A stretch of 35,716 nt of DNA from an uncultured Ruminococcus sp. (GCA_944386525.1 CALXBL010000011.1:1-35716); one strand, 5' to 3'. Shown: positions 1-9,042, counted from the first letter of the stretch. Numbers and translations: made by a program. The notes: generated from the letters alone by a model not told the origin.

Positions 1-33
1 CAATAGCGTAAGTTCGAATCCTGTTCCATAGCG
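1..33 (+). tRNA. possible 3' end of a truncated tRNA
   Basis: The first bases contain a T-loop-like string (GTTCGAATC) followed by about 15 bases that could be the 3' acceptor side. The gene would begin before the window. The T-stem pairs poorly and no encoded CCA follows, unlike the other tRNAs here. The isotype cannot be read, so it could be a decayed tRNA or chance. Confidence 0.25.
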
Positions 34-92
34 TTTTTTCTCGAAAAACATCCACGGTTTCACCCTGAAAAATTTTGACATTTGGATAGCAA

Positions 93-116
93 AAAAGCCC
101 GATAAATCGGGCTTTT
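93..116. terminator. bidirectional intrinsic terminator
   Basis: A perfect 7-bp GC-rich stem (97-103 with 106-112) is flanked by an A-run on the left and a T-run on the right, so it can act on both strands. On the minus strand it closes the tRNA-Thr transcript; on the plus strand it would end whatever enters from the left edge. Confidence 0.85.
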
Positions 117-147
117 CGTGCTGGTGATCTAAATTGGTTCACCTAAA

Positions 148-223
<76 letters not shown>

Positions 224-254
224 GCTGCGGTCTTTACTCAAACTCACAAATAAT

Positions 255-283
255 ATTATACCGTATTTCAAACGATTTGTCAA
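255..283 (-). promoter_or_regulatory. sigma-A type promoter of tRNA-Thr
   Basis: On the minus strand, TTGACA (278-283) and TATAAT (255-260) are separated by 17 bp, a consensus match in both boxes. It lies about 30 bp upstream of the tRNA-Thr 5' end and points at it. Confidence 0.85.
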
Positions 284-346
284 CCTTTTTTTGCGGTAAA
301 AGTTTTTTCTTTGTTTTATTAAGCAAAAGCCGCAAAAAGCATTACT

Positions 347-1141
347 TTACAGCAATTCATTCTGCTTTATAGCATAGGCTATACCATGTTTCTTCAAATC
401 TTTTGTTATGTAGTCTGAATAGGGATACAGGAGCTTAGCTCCTCCCATTGCAACGCCAAAGCCTGAGACAGTAAGCATATCGGCATCATTCAAGCTATCG
501 CCGAAAGCAACAGTATCTTCTGCCATTATGTTCATCTTATCCATCATCATCTGCATACCGGTAGCCTTTGTGCAGCCAAGAGGCAGCAGTTCTGCAAAGC
601 CATAGCCTCTGTTCACATAAGTAAAGCTGCCCTCCAGCAGTCGGTGAAATCTACTCATATCGGTTTCGCCGTCATACCATATCACAAATTTATCATAAGA
701 AAAATCGCTGTATTTCTGCATTTCCTTTACCTCAAGGCCCTGTTTGTGATACAACTCCAGCAAACATTCCATTCCCGGAAGTACTCTAGCCTTACCGTCA
801 ACAAACATAGCGTCGCTTCTCTCGTAAAGCGGTGCTGCTCCACAGGAGCGGACTGCATTTGCAAGGGCTTTGCAAAGATCTGGATCTATCTTATTTCTGA
901 ATATGCACTTTTTACCTATCTCTATCTCAGTGCCGCAGCCGTAAATGTAACCGTCGAATCCAATAGAGCGTATATCCTCCCGTACATTCATTCTCACCCT
1001 ACCGGTATTTATAACTGCCATATGTCCATTTTCACGTATAGTCCTTATAGCTTCTATTGTTGAATCGGGGATATATCCATCCTCCTCTGCCTGAATAGTT
1101 CCGTCAATATCAAAAAAGAACATCTTTTGCCTTGCAGCCAC
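347..1141 (-). CDS. HAD-superfamily hydrolase, Cof-type phosphatase
   Basis: A 264-aa cytoplasmic protein of the Cof/YidA type of haloacid dehalogenase-like phosphatases. Motif I is at the N-terminus (FFDIDGTI, nucleophile and acid/base aspartates) and motif IV near residue 215 (GDSLNDADM, Mg binding), with the large C2B cap between them, as in sugar-phosphate or FMN phosphatases. The GTG start is supported by an AAAGGAAG ribosome site 8 bp upstream. It follows the riboflavin operon on the same strand, about 90 bp after ribH and beyond a hairpin at 1185-1211. The family includes enzymes that dephosphorylate the riboflavin precursor or FMN, so a link to the rib genes is conceivable but only inferred from position. 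Confidence 0.85.
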   Translation of the reverse strand: MAARQKMFFFDIDGTIQAEEDGYIPDSTIEAIRTIRENGHMAVINTGRVRMNVREDIRSIGFDGYIYGCGTEIEIGKKCIFRNKIDPDLCKALANAVRSCGAAPLYERSDAMFVDGKARVLPGMECLLELYHKQGLEVKEMQKYSDFSYDKFVIWYDGETDMSRFHRLLEGSFTYVNRGYGFAELLPLGCTKATGMQMMMDKMNIMAEDTVAFGDSLNDADMLTVSGFGVAMGGAKLLYPYSDYITKDLKKHGIAYAIKQNELL

Positions 1142-1184
1142 TCAAAACACTTCCTTTATTATGTATGTTCAGATACGAAGAAAT

Positions 1185-1211
1185 GCACTGCCCAAGACCT
1201 TCGGGCAGTGC
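1185..1211 (-). terminator. hairpin between ribH and the HAD gene
   Basis: A perfect 9-bp stem (1185-1193 with 1203-1211, GCACTGCCC) with a 9-nt loop lies just past the ribH stop. On the minus strand only a weak T-rich stretch follows (ATTTCTT), so it is probably a partial terminator or an RNA-processing hairpin that lets some transcripts reach the HAD gene. Confidence 0.55.
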
Positions 1212-1228
1212 GTAAAAAATATTTCAGC

Positions 1229-1690
1229 TCAGCAGTTTCGCAGCAGATTTGCCATTTCAAGAGCACCCATTGCGCAATCTGTTCCCTTATTCCCTGCCTT
1301 TGTGCCCGCACGCTCAATAGCCTGCTCAATAGTATCAGTTGTAACTACGCCAAAGAGCACCGGAACACCTGTTTCCATACCAACTTGTGCAATTCCCTTT
1401 GAAACCTCAGCGCACACATAATCATAATGACTTGTTGCACCGCGGATAACTGCGCCCAGTGCGATAACAGCGTCATACTTGCCTGAACTTGCCAGTTTTT
1501 TTGCAGCGATGGGTATCTCAAATGCGCCGGGTACCCATACCAGTGTGATGTCATTTCCGCTTACGCCGTGACGCACCAGACAGTCCTCAGCACCGCTTAT
1601 AAGCTTGCTTGTAATGAACTCATTGAAACGTGAAGCAACTATCGCTATCTTCAGTCCCTCGCCCTTGTAATTTCCCTCAATTGTACGCAT
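1229..1690 (-). CDS. ribH: 6,7-dimethyl-8-ribityllumazine synthase
   Basis: This 153-aa protein condenses the RibB product (3,4-dihydroxy-2-butanone 4-phosphate) with the RibD pathway product to give lumazine, the substrate of riboflavin synthase. Family motifs are all present: [24 protein letters not shown] with the catalytic histidine, and the C-terminal [13 protein letters not shown]. The length is normal for the family, which forms pentamers or 60-mer shells. The ATG is preceded by AAGGAGAG. It is the last gene of the four-gene rib operon, 23 bp after ribBA, and should be under FMN riboswitch control with the rest. Confidence 0.97.
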   Translation of the reverse strand: MRTIEGNYKGEGLKIAIVASRFNEFITSKLISGAEDCLVRHGVSGNDITLVWVPGAFEIPIAAKKLASSGKYDAVIALGAVIRGATSHYDYVCAEVSKGIAQVGMETGVPVLFGVVTTDTIEQAIERAGTKAGNKGTDCAMGALEMANLLRNC

Positions 1691-1713
1691 ACATATCTCT
1701 CCTTTAAGAATTT

Positions 1714-2916
1714 TTATTTATCAAAATGCAGATAGTGTCCCATCCTGAACTGCTTTGTCCGCAAATACCGGAGGTTTTCCGGTTTTTCGGGAATATCTAT
1801 GGGAACACGCTCTGTGATTTCAATGCCATATTCAGACAGATCAGAAATTTTTTCAGGATTATTAGTCATAAGTCTCAGACGCTTTACGCCAAGACTGCCA
1901 AGAATCTGTGCGCCAACACTGTAGTCACGCAGGTCGGGAGCAAATCCAAGCTGAACATTTGCATCAACCGTATCAAGACCCTGCTCCTGGAGCACATAGG
2001 CATTTATCTTGTTGAGCAGACCAATACCTCTGCCCTCCTGACGGAGATATACGAGAACACCTCTGCCCTCCTGTGCTATCATATCAAGCGCCTTATCAAG
2101 CTGTTCACCGCAGTCACATCTGCACGAACCGAAAACATCGCCGGTCATACATTCGGAGTGCACTCTGCAAAGCACAGGCTCACCATCGGAAATATCACCC
2201 ATGGTCAGCGCCACGTGCTCCTCACCGGTAATGGTATTCTTAAATCCATGTATCATAAAATCTCCGTGCTTTGTGGGAAGATGTGCAGCGGCAGTCTCCT
2301 TCATGTAAATATCATGCTGTCGGCGGTATCTTTGCAGATCACGTATAGTTATGAGCGGAAGTCCCAGCTCCTCAGCAAGATTGCTTATCTGCTCGCCTCT
2401 CATCATGCTGCCGTCATCAGCCATTATCTCGCAGCAGAGTCCCACCTCTGAAAGTCCTGCAAGACGCATAAGGTCTACTGTAGCCTCGGTGTGACCATTT
2501 CTTTCAAGGACGCCGCCGGGTTTTGCCTCAAGCGGGAACATATGTCCCGGTCTGCGAAACTCACCGGGATGCGAATCCTGTGAGGCTGCTTTTCGTGCAG
2601 TAAGACCTCTCTCCACGGCTGATATTCCTGTGGTAGTATCAATATGATCAATTGATACAGTAAAAGCCGTCTCGTGATTATCGGTATTCTTCGAGACCAT
2701 CTGAGTAAGTCCCAGTCTTGATATATTGGCTGAGCTCATAGGCATACATATAAGACCCTTGCCTACGCTTGCCATAAGGTTTACATTCTCGGTAGTAGCA
2801 AACTCTCCTGCGCATATAAGATCGCCCTCATTTTCACGATCGGGATCATCGGTGCACAAAATACATTTTCCCTGACGCAGCGCCTCCAAAGCTTCTTCGA
2901 TAGTCGATATTTTCAT
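1714..2916 (-). CDS. ribBA: bifunctional 3,4-dihydroxy-2-butanone 4-phosphate synthase / GTP cyclohydrolase II
   Basis: A 400-aa fusion that supplies both branches of riboflavin synthesis. The N-terminal RibB half (about residues 1-200) has the acidic metal-binding motif [12 protein letters not shown] and HTEATVDL. The C-terminal RibA half (about 205-400) has the zinc-binding cysteine cluster [11 protein letters not shown] and the catalytic segment RQEGRGIGL. Length and domain order match the usual Firmicutes RibBA. The ATG start has AAGGAGG 11 bp upstream. It lies 16 bp after ribE and 23 bp before ribH. Confidence 0.97.
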   Translation of the reverse strand: MKISTIEEALEALRQGKCILCTDDPDRENEGDLICAGEFATTENVNLMASVGKGLICMPMSSANISRLGLTQMVSKNTDNHETAFTVSIDHIDTTTGISAVERGLTARKAASQDSHPGEFRRPGHMFPLEAKPGGVLERNGHTEATVDLMRLAGLSEVGLCCEIMADDGSMMRGEQISNLAEELGLPLITIRDLQRYRRQHDIYMKETAAAHLPTKHGDFMIHGFKNTITGEEHVALTMGDISDGEPVLCRVHSECMTGDVFGSCRCDCGEQLDKALDMIAQEGRGVLVYLRQEGRGIGLLNKINAYVLQEQGLDTVDANVQLGFAPDLRDYSVGAQILGSLGVKRLRLMTNNPEKISDLSEYGIEITERVPIDIPEKPENLRYLRTKQFRMGHYLHFDK

Positions 2917-2932
2917 ATATGATCAAGCCTCC

Positions 2933-3568
2933 TTAAAAGCCGTTTTCCAGCAGAAATTCATGTGTGATGCCTGAGCTGATCTTTGCACCCATAAGCTTTT
3001 CTACGTATTTTCCTATAATATCATTTTCCAGATTTACAAGTTCTCCGCAGCGTTTTGAAAGCAGAGTGGTCTCCTTTGCAGTGTGAGGTATAAGGCTCAC
3101 CGAAAAGTCAGAGGCTGTAACTGCTGTAACTGTAAGGCTTATACCGTCTATTGCTATAGAGCCTTTCTCAACGATATATCTGAGTATCTCAGGAGAAGCG
3201 GATATCGTTACAACAACAGCGTTGCCCTCATTCTTTCTGCTTTTTATCCTGCCCGTGCCATCTATATGACCTGCAACAATATGTCCGCCGAATCGTCCCT
3301 CGGCTGCCATGGCACGTTCAAGGTTCACCTGACTGCCGTGCGAAAGTTCTCCAAGACTGCTCCGCCTCAGAGTTTCTGGCATAACGTCCGCTGCAAATCC
3401 TTTGTCCGTCATATCAGTCACAGTAAGGCACACTCCGTTAACTGCTATGCTGTCGCCTATCTTAGTACCCTCCAGCACCTTCTTTGCACCTATATAAAGC
3501 CTGCAGGACAACGCTGTATGGGATAGTCTTTCAACCGTTCCCAGTTCCTCGATTATACCCGTAAACAA
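2933..3568 (-). CDS. ribE: riboflavin synthase, alpha subunit
   Basis: This 211-aa enzyme dismutates two lumazine molecules to riboflavin. It has the expected internal duplication of two lumazine-binding barrels: the first begins MFTGIIEELGTV, the second near residue 97 with GHIVAGHIDGTG, and SIAIDGISLTVTAV lies in the second half. The start is a TTG placed directly after the ribD stop codon (TAG then TTG), with GGAG about 11 bp upstream inside ribD, so translation is probably coupled to ribD. The gene is called ribC in some Proteobacteria and ribE in Bacillus; I use the Bacillus name. Confidence 0.96.
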   Translation of the reverse strand: MFTGIIEELGTVERLSHTALSCRLYIGAKKVLEGTKIGDSIAVNGVCLTVTDMTDKGFAADVMPETLRRSSLGELSHGSQVNLERAMAAEGRFGGHIVAGHIDGTGRIKSRKNEGNAVVVTISASPEILRYIVEKGSIAIDGISLTVTAVTASDFSVSLIPHTAKETTLLSKRCGELVNLENDIIGKYVEKLMGAKISSGITHEFLLENGF

Positions 3569-4678
3569 CTATGCCTCAGCTCCTTTCATCTTAAAGATGA
3601 GCAATATATCTGAACCATACATATGCACCTGCTGCACTTCCAGCTCAAAGGCATCGCTCATCTTTGATATATCAAGACTTCCCACCGGTGATATGCCGTC
3701 TCCGCCGGATATCTTGGGCGCAATATAAACCTGCACCTCCTGCACAAGACCTGCTTTTATAAGGGCAGCGTGTATGCCTGCTCCGCCCTCGGCAAGTACG
3801 CTTGTAAGTCCACGGTTTGCAAGAGTCCGGAGTACTGCCTCTATATCAGTGTGTCCATCCTTCTCTGGAAGGATACAGACCTCCACACCTTTTTCCTCAA
3901 GACGCTTTATTTTATCCCGATCATTGCGGCTTGTCATTATTATAACAGGAGCTTTATCAGTACTATTCGCAAGGAAACAGTCCTCCGGAAACCTAAGGCG
4001 TGTATCGCACACAACTCTCACCGGATGTATGGGGTCATCTGCACGGCACAAAAGACTCGGGTCGTCCGCAAGGACTGTACCTATGCCAACCATTATTGCC
4101 GATACAGCTCTTCTTGTCTCCTGTACATCAGCCCGTGCTTCCGCACCGGTCACCCACTTTGAGTCGCCGCTCATGCAGGCTATCTTCCCATCGGCGGTCA
4201 TTGCATACTTGCATATTACATAAGGCATTTTATGCTTCATATAATAGAAGAAGAACGGATTAAGTCTGTCACATTCCTCCTCCAGCACCTGGTATATTGT
4301 CTCGATACCGGCGCTGCGGAGTATCTCTCCGCTCTTTCCGCTTACAAGCGGATTGGGGTCGTATGAGCCTATGAAAACTCGCTTTATACCTGCGGCAATA
4401 ACCGCATCGGTACAAGGCGGCTGCTTACCGTAGTGACAGCACGGCTCAAGTGTTACATACATATCCGCTCCCTCAGCAGAGCCTTTGCAGTGCAGCAGAG
4501 CATTTCTCTCTGCGTGGAGTTCGCCATATCTCTCATGCCAGCCTTCACCCAGAATCTCGCCATTCTTTACTATGACCGCCCCCACAAGAGGATTTGGTGC
4601 GGTTCTGCCCGTACCTTTTCTCGCAAGCTCTATAGCTCTTTTCATATATGTTATATCCTGTTCTGTTACAAAGCTCAA
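3569..4678 (-). CDS. ribD: bifunctional diaminohydroxyphosphoribosylaminopyrimidine deaminase / 5-amino-6-(5-phosphoribosylamino)uracil reductase
   Basis: A 369-aa two-domain enzyme for the second and third steps of the pyrimidine branch. The N-terminal zinc deaminase (about 1-150) shows HAERNALLHC and EPCCHYGKQPPC. The C-terminal NADPH reductase (about 150-369) resembles dihydrofolate reductase and contains AEGGAGIHAAL. The start is TTG at 4676-4678, chosen because GGAGGTG sits 8 bp upstream and no in-frame ATG is as well placed. It is the first gene of the operon, directly behind the riboswitch terminator. Confidence 0.96.
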   Translation of the reverse strand: MSFVTEQDITYMKRAIELARKGTGRTAPNPLVGAVIVKNGEILGEGWHERYGELHAERNALLHCKGSAEGADMYVTLEPCCHYGKQPPCTDAVIAAGIKRVFIGSYDPNPLVSGKSGEILRSAGIETIYQVLEEECDRLNPFFFYYMKHKMPYVICKYAMTADGKIACMSGDSKWVTGAEARADVQETRRAVSAIMVGIGTVLADDPSLLCRADDPIHPVRVVCDTRLRFPEDCFLANSTDKAPVIIMTSRNDRDKIKRLEEKGVEVCILPEKDGHTDIEAVLRTLANRGLTSVLAEGGAGIHAALIKAGLVQEVQVYIAPKISGGDGISPVGSLDISKMSDAFELEVQQVHMYGSDILLIFKMKGAEA

Positions 4679-4699
4679 AGTGCTTCACCTCCGCTCAAA

Positions 4700-4735
4700 T
4701 AAAAACAGCCCGGAACACAAAGCTCCGGGCTGCTG
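4700..4735 (-). terminator. riboswitch-controlled transcription terminator
   Basis: On the minus strand a 9-bp stem (4724-4732 with 4706-4714, CAGCCCGGA) is followed at once by a run of five U. It lies between the FMN aptamer and the ribD ribosome site, the classical position of the expression platform. FMN binding would be expected to favour this terminator over an alternative antiterminator fold. Confidence 0.88.
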
Positions 4736-4802
4736 CATCGTCGCATATAAGTAAGATAAAAGTTAGCACAGGCTAACAGTTCTCACACAAAACGGTGCAT
4801 CA

Positions 4803-4912
4803 ATCTTCTCCCATCCGGACTTTACCGTCGGTTCCGGAATTTCACCGGATCGGCTGCACTTTGCAGTTCGTGGACTATACCACCGGTTATGAATCTCACA
4901 TACCCTGAAGCT
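4803..4912 (-). promoter_or_regulatory. FMN riboswitch (RFN element)
   Basis: The minus strand carries the conserved RFN core: the 5' arm CTTCAGGGTATG, the segments CCGGTGGTATAGTCCACGA and CGGTGAAATTCCGGAACCGA, and the 3' part GGTAAAGTCCGGATGGGAGA ending in AGAAG. These strings are diagnostic of the six-arm FMN aptamer. It sits between the promoter at 4924-4952 and the terminator at 4700-4735 in front of ribDEBAH, so it should lower rib expression when FMN is abundant. Confidence 0.97.
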
Positions 4913-4923
4913 GATGTAACAAT

Positions 4924-4952
4924 AGTATACCATATAAACCCCGTTTTGTCAA
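4924..4952 (-). promoter_or_regulatory. promoter of the riboflavin operon
   Basis: TTGACA (4947-4952) and TATACT (4924-4929) on the minus strand are 17 bp apart. Transcription would start near 4917, just ahead of the FMN aptamer. It diverges from the glnN promoter at 5067-5095. The bases between them are A/T-rich with no gene. Confidence 0.87.
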
Positions 4953-5066
4953 CACCGTTAATATATGCAGCGAAAAAGAATTCGCCTTAAAAAAACTTAC
5001 TTTTCATCTGTAAACCATATATGTGATTTAGAAAACAAGCGAATTTTAATAAAAAAATAAAGTCAC

Positions 5067-5095
5067 TTGACAAAATCCGATTTGTAATGTAAGAT
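5067..5095 (+). promoter_or_regulatory. promoter of glnN
   Basis: TTGACA (5067-5072) and TAAGAT (5090-5095) have a 17-bp spacer. The predicted start near 5102 leaves a leader of about 80 nt. Confidence 0.75.
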
Positions 5096-5146
5096 ATATA
5101 ACGCAGCGCCTTTTAAATATTATTTAATTGGCTCATACACCGAACA

Positions 5147-5162
5147 TCCGGCGTGTGCCGGA
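5147..5162 (+). other. small hairpin in the glnN leader
   Basis: A 6-bp stem TCCGGC/GCCGGA with a GTGT tetraloop sits about 8 nt before the glnN ribosome site. No T-run follows, so it is not a terminator; it may stabilise the message or shield the ribosome site. I do not recognise it as a known glutamine-sensing RNA. Confidence 0.45.
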
Positions 5163-5180
5163 AGATTTATGGAGGTTTTT

Positions 5181-7274
5181 ATGTCAAGAGCAGATATTTC
5201 AACATACTTTGCGTGCGATGTTTTTAATGATGAGGTCATGCGTACAAGACTGCCCAAGCAGATCTACAAGGCGCTCACAAATACTAAGAAAATGGGCGTA
5301 CCTCTCGATCCGGCATACGCAGATGTAGTTGCAAATGCTATCAAGGACTGGGCGATTGAACGTGGTGCAACTCACTACACACATTGGTTTCAGCCTATGA
5401 CAGGTTCCACTGCTGAAAAGCATGACTCATTTATCCAGCCGACCGACAACGGCATGGTAATCATGTATTTCTCCGGCAAGGCGCTGGTAAAAGGCGAACC
5501 CGATGCTTCATCATTCCCATCCGGCGGTATCCGTCAGACCTGCTCTGCAAGAGGCTATACTATCTGGGACCCCACATCTCCCATATTCGTAAAGGAAGGA
5601 ACTCTATATATCCCAACAGCTTTTGTATCATACACCGGCGAAACTCTTGATAAGAAAACTCCCCTGCTTCTTTCAATGGATGTGCTTAGCGATCAGGCTA
5701 TACGTGTATTGAAACTGTTCGGAAATACTACAGTTACTAAAGTAACTTCAACTGTAGGTCCTGAACAGGAATATTTCCTCATTGATAAAAAAATGTACGA
5801 TCAGCGTGAGGATCTTATAATGACAGGCAGAACTCTCTTTGGTGCAGCTCCGCCCAAGGGTCAGGAACTGGACGATCAATACTACGCTAACCTTAAACCA
5901 AGAATTGCTGCCTACATGGCTGAACTTGATGAGACACTCTGGAAACTGGGCATATACGCAAACACAAAGCACAATGAGGTTGCTCCTGCTCAGCACGAAC
6001 TTGCACCTATATTTAATAACTCCAATATCTCTACTGACCAGAATTCCCTTACCATGGAAGTCATGAAGAAGATTGCTTTAAAACACGATCTTGTATGCCT
6101 GCTCCACGAAAAGCCGTTCGCAGGAGTTAACGGTTCAGGTAAGCACAATAACTGGTCACTAAGCACCGACACCGGTCAGAATCTCCTTGATCCGGGCAGC
6201 ACTCCCAGCGAGAATATGCAGTTTCTCACATTCCTTTGCGCAGTGCTCAAGGGCGTTGATGAATATGCGTCTCTCCTGAGAATAAGTGCAGCCTCCGCAG
6301 GAAACGATCATCGCCTTGGTGCGCACGAGGCTCCTCCTGCTATCATCTCCATCTACATGGGCGAGGAACTGCAGGGAGTACTTGATGCTCTTGAAACAGG
6401 CGGCACATATAAGAGCGAATCGGAAGAATTCAGCATAGGTGTTCATGCGCTCCCCGACTTCCCCAAGGATTCAACCGACAGAAACAGAACATCGCCATTT
6501 GCATTTACAGGCAATCGCTTCGAGTTTCGCATGGTAGGCTCCTCCGACAATATAGCCTGCCCAAATCACCTGCTGAATACCATCGTTGCAGGCGAGCTTT
6601 GTGAAATCGCCGACGCTCTTGAGGGCGTACTCACCAAGGACTTCGACACTAAACTCAAAGAGCTGCTCCGAAACATTATCAAAAACCACAAGAGAATAAT
6701 CTTCAACGGCAACGGCTATTCCAAGGAATGGGTAGAGGAAGCTAAACGCAGAGGCCTGCCTATATACAAAACTACAGTTGACGCTGTTCCTCATTACGCT
6801 GACGAAAAGAATGTGGCTCTCCTTGAAAAATTCGGAATTTTCTCAAGATCCCAGATCGAAAGCCGTATAGATATTCTGCTTGAAAGATACAGCAAAACTG
6901 TTAATATCGAGTCACTCACAATGATAGATATGGCTAAGAAGAAGTTTATACCGGCAGCTCTCAAATACTGCAAGGAGCTTTGCGATGGCATTGCTGTAAA
7001 AAGCGGCTTTGGAATAGATGCTTCAATCGAAAGAAGTCTTGCGGAAAAGATAACAAATCTTAACAGCGAGGCGTATAAACTCGTTCAGGAGCTGGAAAAA
7101 AATACCGCCGATGCTGCTGCCTGTGAAAATATGCTGGAAATGGCAACTGCCTATAGAGACAACGTTGTTTCTACTATGGAAAAGCTGCGTAAGTGCGTTG
7201 ACTCCATCGAGGTAATGATGCCCTCGGAGCAGTGGCCTGTTCCTGCTTACAGCGATATGATATTCAATGTATAA
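5181..7274 (+). CDS. glnN: glutamine synthetase, type III
   Basis: A 697-aa GSIII, the large glutamine synthetase of Bacteroidetes, cyanobacteria and ruminal Clostridia, unrelated in length to the roughly 450-aa GlnA. It assimilates ammonium into glutamine using ATP. Signature stretches include [10 protein letters not shown] (metal and glutamate site), [41 protein letters not shown] and [17 protein letters not shown] place the start at ATG 5181 (MSRADIST) because GGAGG at 5171-5175 is its ribosome site; an in-frame ATG at 5169 overlaps that site and is unlikely. It has its own promoter, and coaX follows after 54 bp without a visible terminator. Confidence 0.96.
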   Translation: MSRADISTYFACDVFNDEVMRTRLPKQIYKALTNTKKMGVPLDPAYADVVANAIKDWAIERGATHYTHWFQPMTGSTAEKHDSFIQPTDNGMVIMYFSGKALVKGEPDASSFPSGGIRQTCSARGYTIWDPTSPIFVKEGTLYIPTAFVSYTGETLDKKTPLLLSMDVLSDQAIRVLKLFGNTTVTKVTSTVGPEQEYFLIDKKMYDQREDLIMTGRTLFGAAPPKGQELDDQYYANLKPRIAAYMAELDETLWKLGIYANTKHNEVAPAQHELAPIFNNSNISTDQNSLTMEVMKKIALKHDLVCLLHEKPFAGVNGSGKHNNWSLSTDTGQNLLDPGSTPSENMQFLTFLCAVLKGVDEYASLLRISAASAGNDHRLGAHEAPPAIISIYMGEELQGVLDALETGGTYKSESEEFSIGVHALPDFPKDSTDRNRTSPFAFTGNRFEFRMVGSSDNIACPNHLLNTIVAGELCEIADALEGVLTKDFDTKLKELLRNIIKNHKRIIFNGNGYSKEWVEEAKRRGLPIYKTTVDAVPHYADEKNVALLEKFGIFSRSQIESRIDILLERYSKTVNIESLTMIDMAKKKFIPAALKYCKELCDGIAVKSGFGIDASIERSLAEKITNLNSEAYKLVQELEKNTADAAACENMLEMATAYRDNVVSTMEKLRKCVDSIEVMMPSEQWPVPAYSDMIFNV

Positions 7275-7328
7275 GCTGTCAGAGTTAAGTAAAGAATATA
7301 AACATTAGTACTTCAAGGAGTGAAAAAT

Positions 7329-8096
7329 ATGGTATTCGCAATAGACATTGGCAACACAAATATCGTTATAGGCTGCTTTCAGGACGATAAAATCCTTTTT
7401 GTAGAGCGTCTGTCCACCAATCAGACTGTCACATCCCTTGAATATGCAGTAACCTTTAAATCAGTGCTTGAAATATACGGACTGAGACCCGACAGCATCG
7501 AAGGAAGTATAATATCCTCGGTAGTGCCGTCTATAACTAATTTGGTAAAGCGTGCCATCGAAACCATTACGCATAAGAAGTGCATGATAGTCGGTCCGGG
7601 TATAAAGACCGGTCTGAAAATATCGATCGACAATCCAGCCCAACTTGGCAGTGATATGGTAATCGGTGCAATAGCCGCCCTTGACCAGTACCATGGTCCC
7701 ATTGCTCTTATTGATATGGGGACAGCTACCACTGTTTCCGTCATAAATAAAAACAACGAGTTTATCGGAGGCATGATAATGCCCGGCGTTGCCATATCAA
7801 TGAACGCTCTTACTGAAAAGACTGCTCAGCTCCCTAAGATAGCCTTCGATCTGCCAAAAAAGAATATAGGCAGCAACACTATTGACTGTATGAAAAGCGG
7901 CATGATATACGGCTTTGCCGGAAGCATCGACGGTCTGCTCGACAAAATCGAAGAGGAACTGGAGTCTCCTGTAACCGCTATTGCAACTGGCGGTCTTGCA
8001 GAAACTATCATCCCTAATTGCAGACATAAGGACATAATCATTGATAACACTCTGCTCCTGAAGGGCATGAGGACTATATATCTTAAGAATATATAA
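7329..8096 (+). CDS. coaX: type III pantothenate kinase
   Basis: A 255-aa ASKHA-fold kinase that phosphorylates pantothenate, the first step of coenzyme A synthesis. The phosphate motif AIDIGNTNIVIG is at the N-terminus, ALIDMGTATTVSVI near residue 120 and GGMIMPGVAIS near 140. Type III enzymes are not inhibited by CoA. The start is ATG 7329 with AAGGAG 8 bp upstream; a GTG at 7320 overlaps the ribosome site and is less likely. It probably shares the glnN transcript and ends at the terminator at 8101-8145. Confidence 0.95.
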   Translation: MVFAIDIGNTNIVIGCFQDDKILFVERLSTNQTVTSLEYAVTFKSVLEIYGLRPDSIEGSIISSVVPSITNLVKRAIETITHKKCMIVGPGIKTGLKISIDNPAQLGSDMVIGAIAALDQYHGPIALIDMGTATTVSVINKNNEFIGGMIMPGVAISMNALTEKTAQLPKIAFDLPKKNIGSNTIDCMKSGMIYGFAGSIDGLLDKIEEELESPVTAIATGGLAETIIPNCRHKDIIIDNTLLLKGMRTIYLKNI

Positions 8097-8100
8097 TATG

Positions 8101-8145
8101 AGCCTCCCATGAAGTACTGTTTCGTATCTTCACGGGAGGCTTTTC
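8101..8145. terminator. terminator shared by coaX and the convergent membrane gene
   Basis: A long stem pairs AGCCTCCC..TGAAG (8101-8114) with CTTCA.GGGAGGCT (8127-8141), with one internal mismatch, followed by TTTTC on the plus strand. The minus-strand gene at 8154-8834 also ends here. Confidence 0.8.
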
Positions 8146-8153
8146 AAATAGTA

Positions 8154-8834
8154 TTATAACAGAGAACCGCTGCCATGATATACCATATATGATCCCACCA
8201 AACCTATAGCCACCGGAACAATATATGCCGACACCTTTGACAATACCATCTCCACTTTTTGTATCATCCTTGTGCCCTGTATCCTGTTATAACCAAAATA
8301 GATCAGAATCAGCGGTGATGCATAAATAAAAGTGTAAAATGATATAAATATGATTACCCAGTAAAATGCAAGATGATGACCTGTAAGGAAAGTCAGAAAA
8401 CCAAAGTAAGGCATTGCACTTGTAAGCTCTATCCCACAGAAAACAGCCCCCATAATGAAAAGTGCAACCGGCGAAATGCTTGCAGGAGATTTTCCACTTT
8501 CAGTTTCCTGCTGCGTCATTAGTTTTTTACGGGTTCTGAATACAAGAATCACCCCTAAAACAGCCAATATTGCTCCTAATGCTATCTCGGCTGTAAATGT
8601 GTACATTGGATATTCCATGGATATCATGCGGAACAAATTTGTCAGCTGAGCGATAATTCCATAGTAAATACCAAGTCCCAGCACAATATTTGCAAGACTC
8701 ATGCCGCTGATAAAAGCCCAAATATGACGTTTCTTTTTAACAAGAGTCAACAAGAGCATAAGCTGGGCGATTGCCGAAGGATTAAGACTGTCGAAAAAGC
8801 TTGCTGTAAATGCCATTCCAAAAAGACCTATCAT
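8154..8834 (-). CDS. polytopic membrane protein, GAP/SfLAP-like (LysE/DsbD-type fold)
   Basis: A 226-aa integral membrane protein with about six hydrophobic segments: roughly residues 5-27, 37-60, 78-100, 123-145, 150-178 and 202-222. The N-terminal pattern (ASFFDSLNPSAIAQ, then a basic KKKRH loop and AFISGMSLAN) resembles the GAP / Sap sulfolipid-addressing family and, more distantly, LysE and CcdA/DsbD-type transporters. No substrate can be named. The ATG is preceded by AGGAGG 7 bp upstream. It is a single-gene unit with a consensus promoter and a 146-nt structured leader ending in a terminator, so expression is probably riboregulated, which would suit an ion or small-molecule transporter. 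Confidence 0.7.
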   Translation of the reverse strand: MIGLFGMAFTASFFDSLNPSAIAQLMLLLTLVKKKRHIWAFISGMSLANIVLGLGIYYGIIAQLTNLFRMISMEYPMYTFTAEIALGAILAVLGVILVFRTRKKLMTQQETESGKSPASISPVALFIMGAVFCGIELTSAMPYFGFLTFLTGHHLAFYWVIIFISFYTFIYASPLILIYFGYNRIQGTRMIQKVEMVLSKVSAYIVPVAIGLVGSYMVYHGSGSLL

Positions 8835-8980
8835 TTCAAATTCCTCCTAAAAACAAAAACAGCGCCTGCCTACACATCTTCTAAGACCTAACGATGTGTA
8901 AACAAACGCTTCTGCATTTTCCTACCCGGTGGCAGTTTTATTCTATTCAGCATACCAAACACAGGCTGCTGCTTACTATG
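8835..8980 (-). promoter_or_regulatory. structured leader with terminator, candidate riboswitch of unknown class
   Basis: From the predicted start near 8980 the minus-strand RNA holds an AUACC/GGUAU helix, a CUGC..GCAG hairpin whose loop includes CCACCGGGUAGGAAAA, and a terminator hairpin. In that hairpin AGCG and UACACAUC pair with GAUGUGUA and CGCU, followed by GUUUUUGUUUUU directly before AGGAGG. The CUGCC of the second hairpin could instead pair with GGCAG in the terminator's internal loop, giving an antiterminator. I could not match it to FMN, TPP, SAM, cobalamin, M-box, glycine, preQ1, guanidine or c-di-GMP aptamers. Confidence 0.6.
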
Positions 8981-8986
8981 GTATTT

Positions 8987-9015
8987 ATTATATCACAGCT
9001 TTTTCATGCTGTCAA
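8987..9015 (-). promoter_or_regulatory. promoter of the structured leader and membrane gene
   Basis: Perfect TTGACA (9010-9015) and TATAAT (8987-8992) with a 17-bp spacer on the minus strand. Start predicted near 8980. Confidence 0.9.
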
Positions 9016-9042
9016 GAGCATTTTTTAAATTCATATTCCGAT

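Noticed and set aside
287..340. Terminator for the HAD gene formed by TTTTTGCGG and CCGCAAAAA
   Set aside because: The loop is about 35 nt and no U-run follows the stem on the minus strand; I could not support it as a terminator.
644..1063. Open frames antisense to the HAD, rib, nadE and GH2 genes
   Set aside because: These lie opposite genes with clear family motifs and lack ribosome sites and recognisable domains.
8835..8980. Cobalamin, M-box or FMN riboswitch identity for the leader of the membrane gene
   Set aside because: Short resemblances exist (GCCAC, CGTTAGGT), but the B12 box, the M-box core and the RFN core are all absent and the order of elements is wrong.
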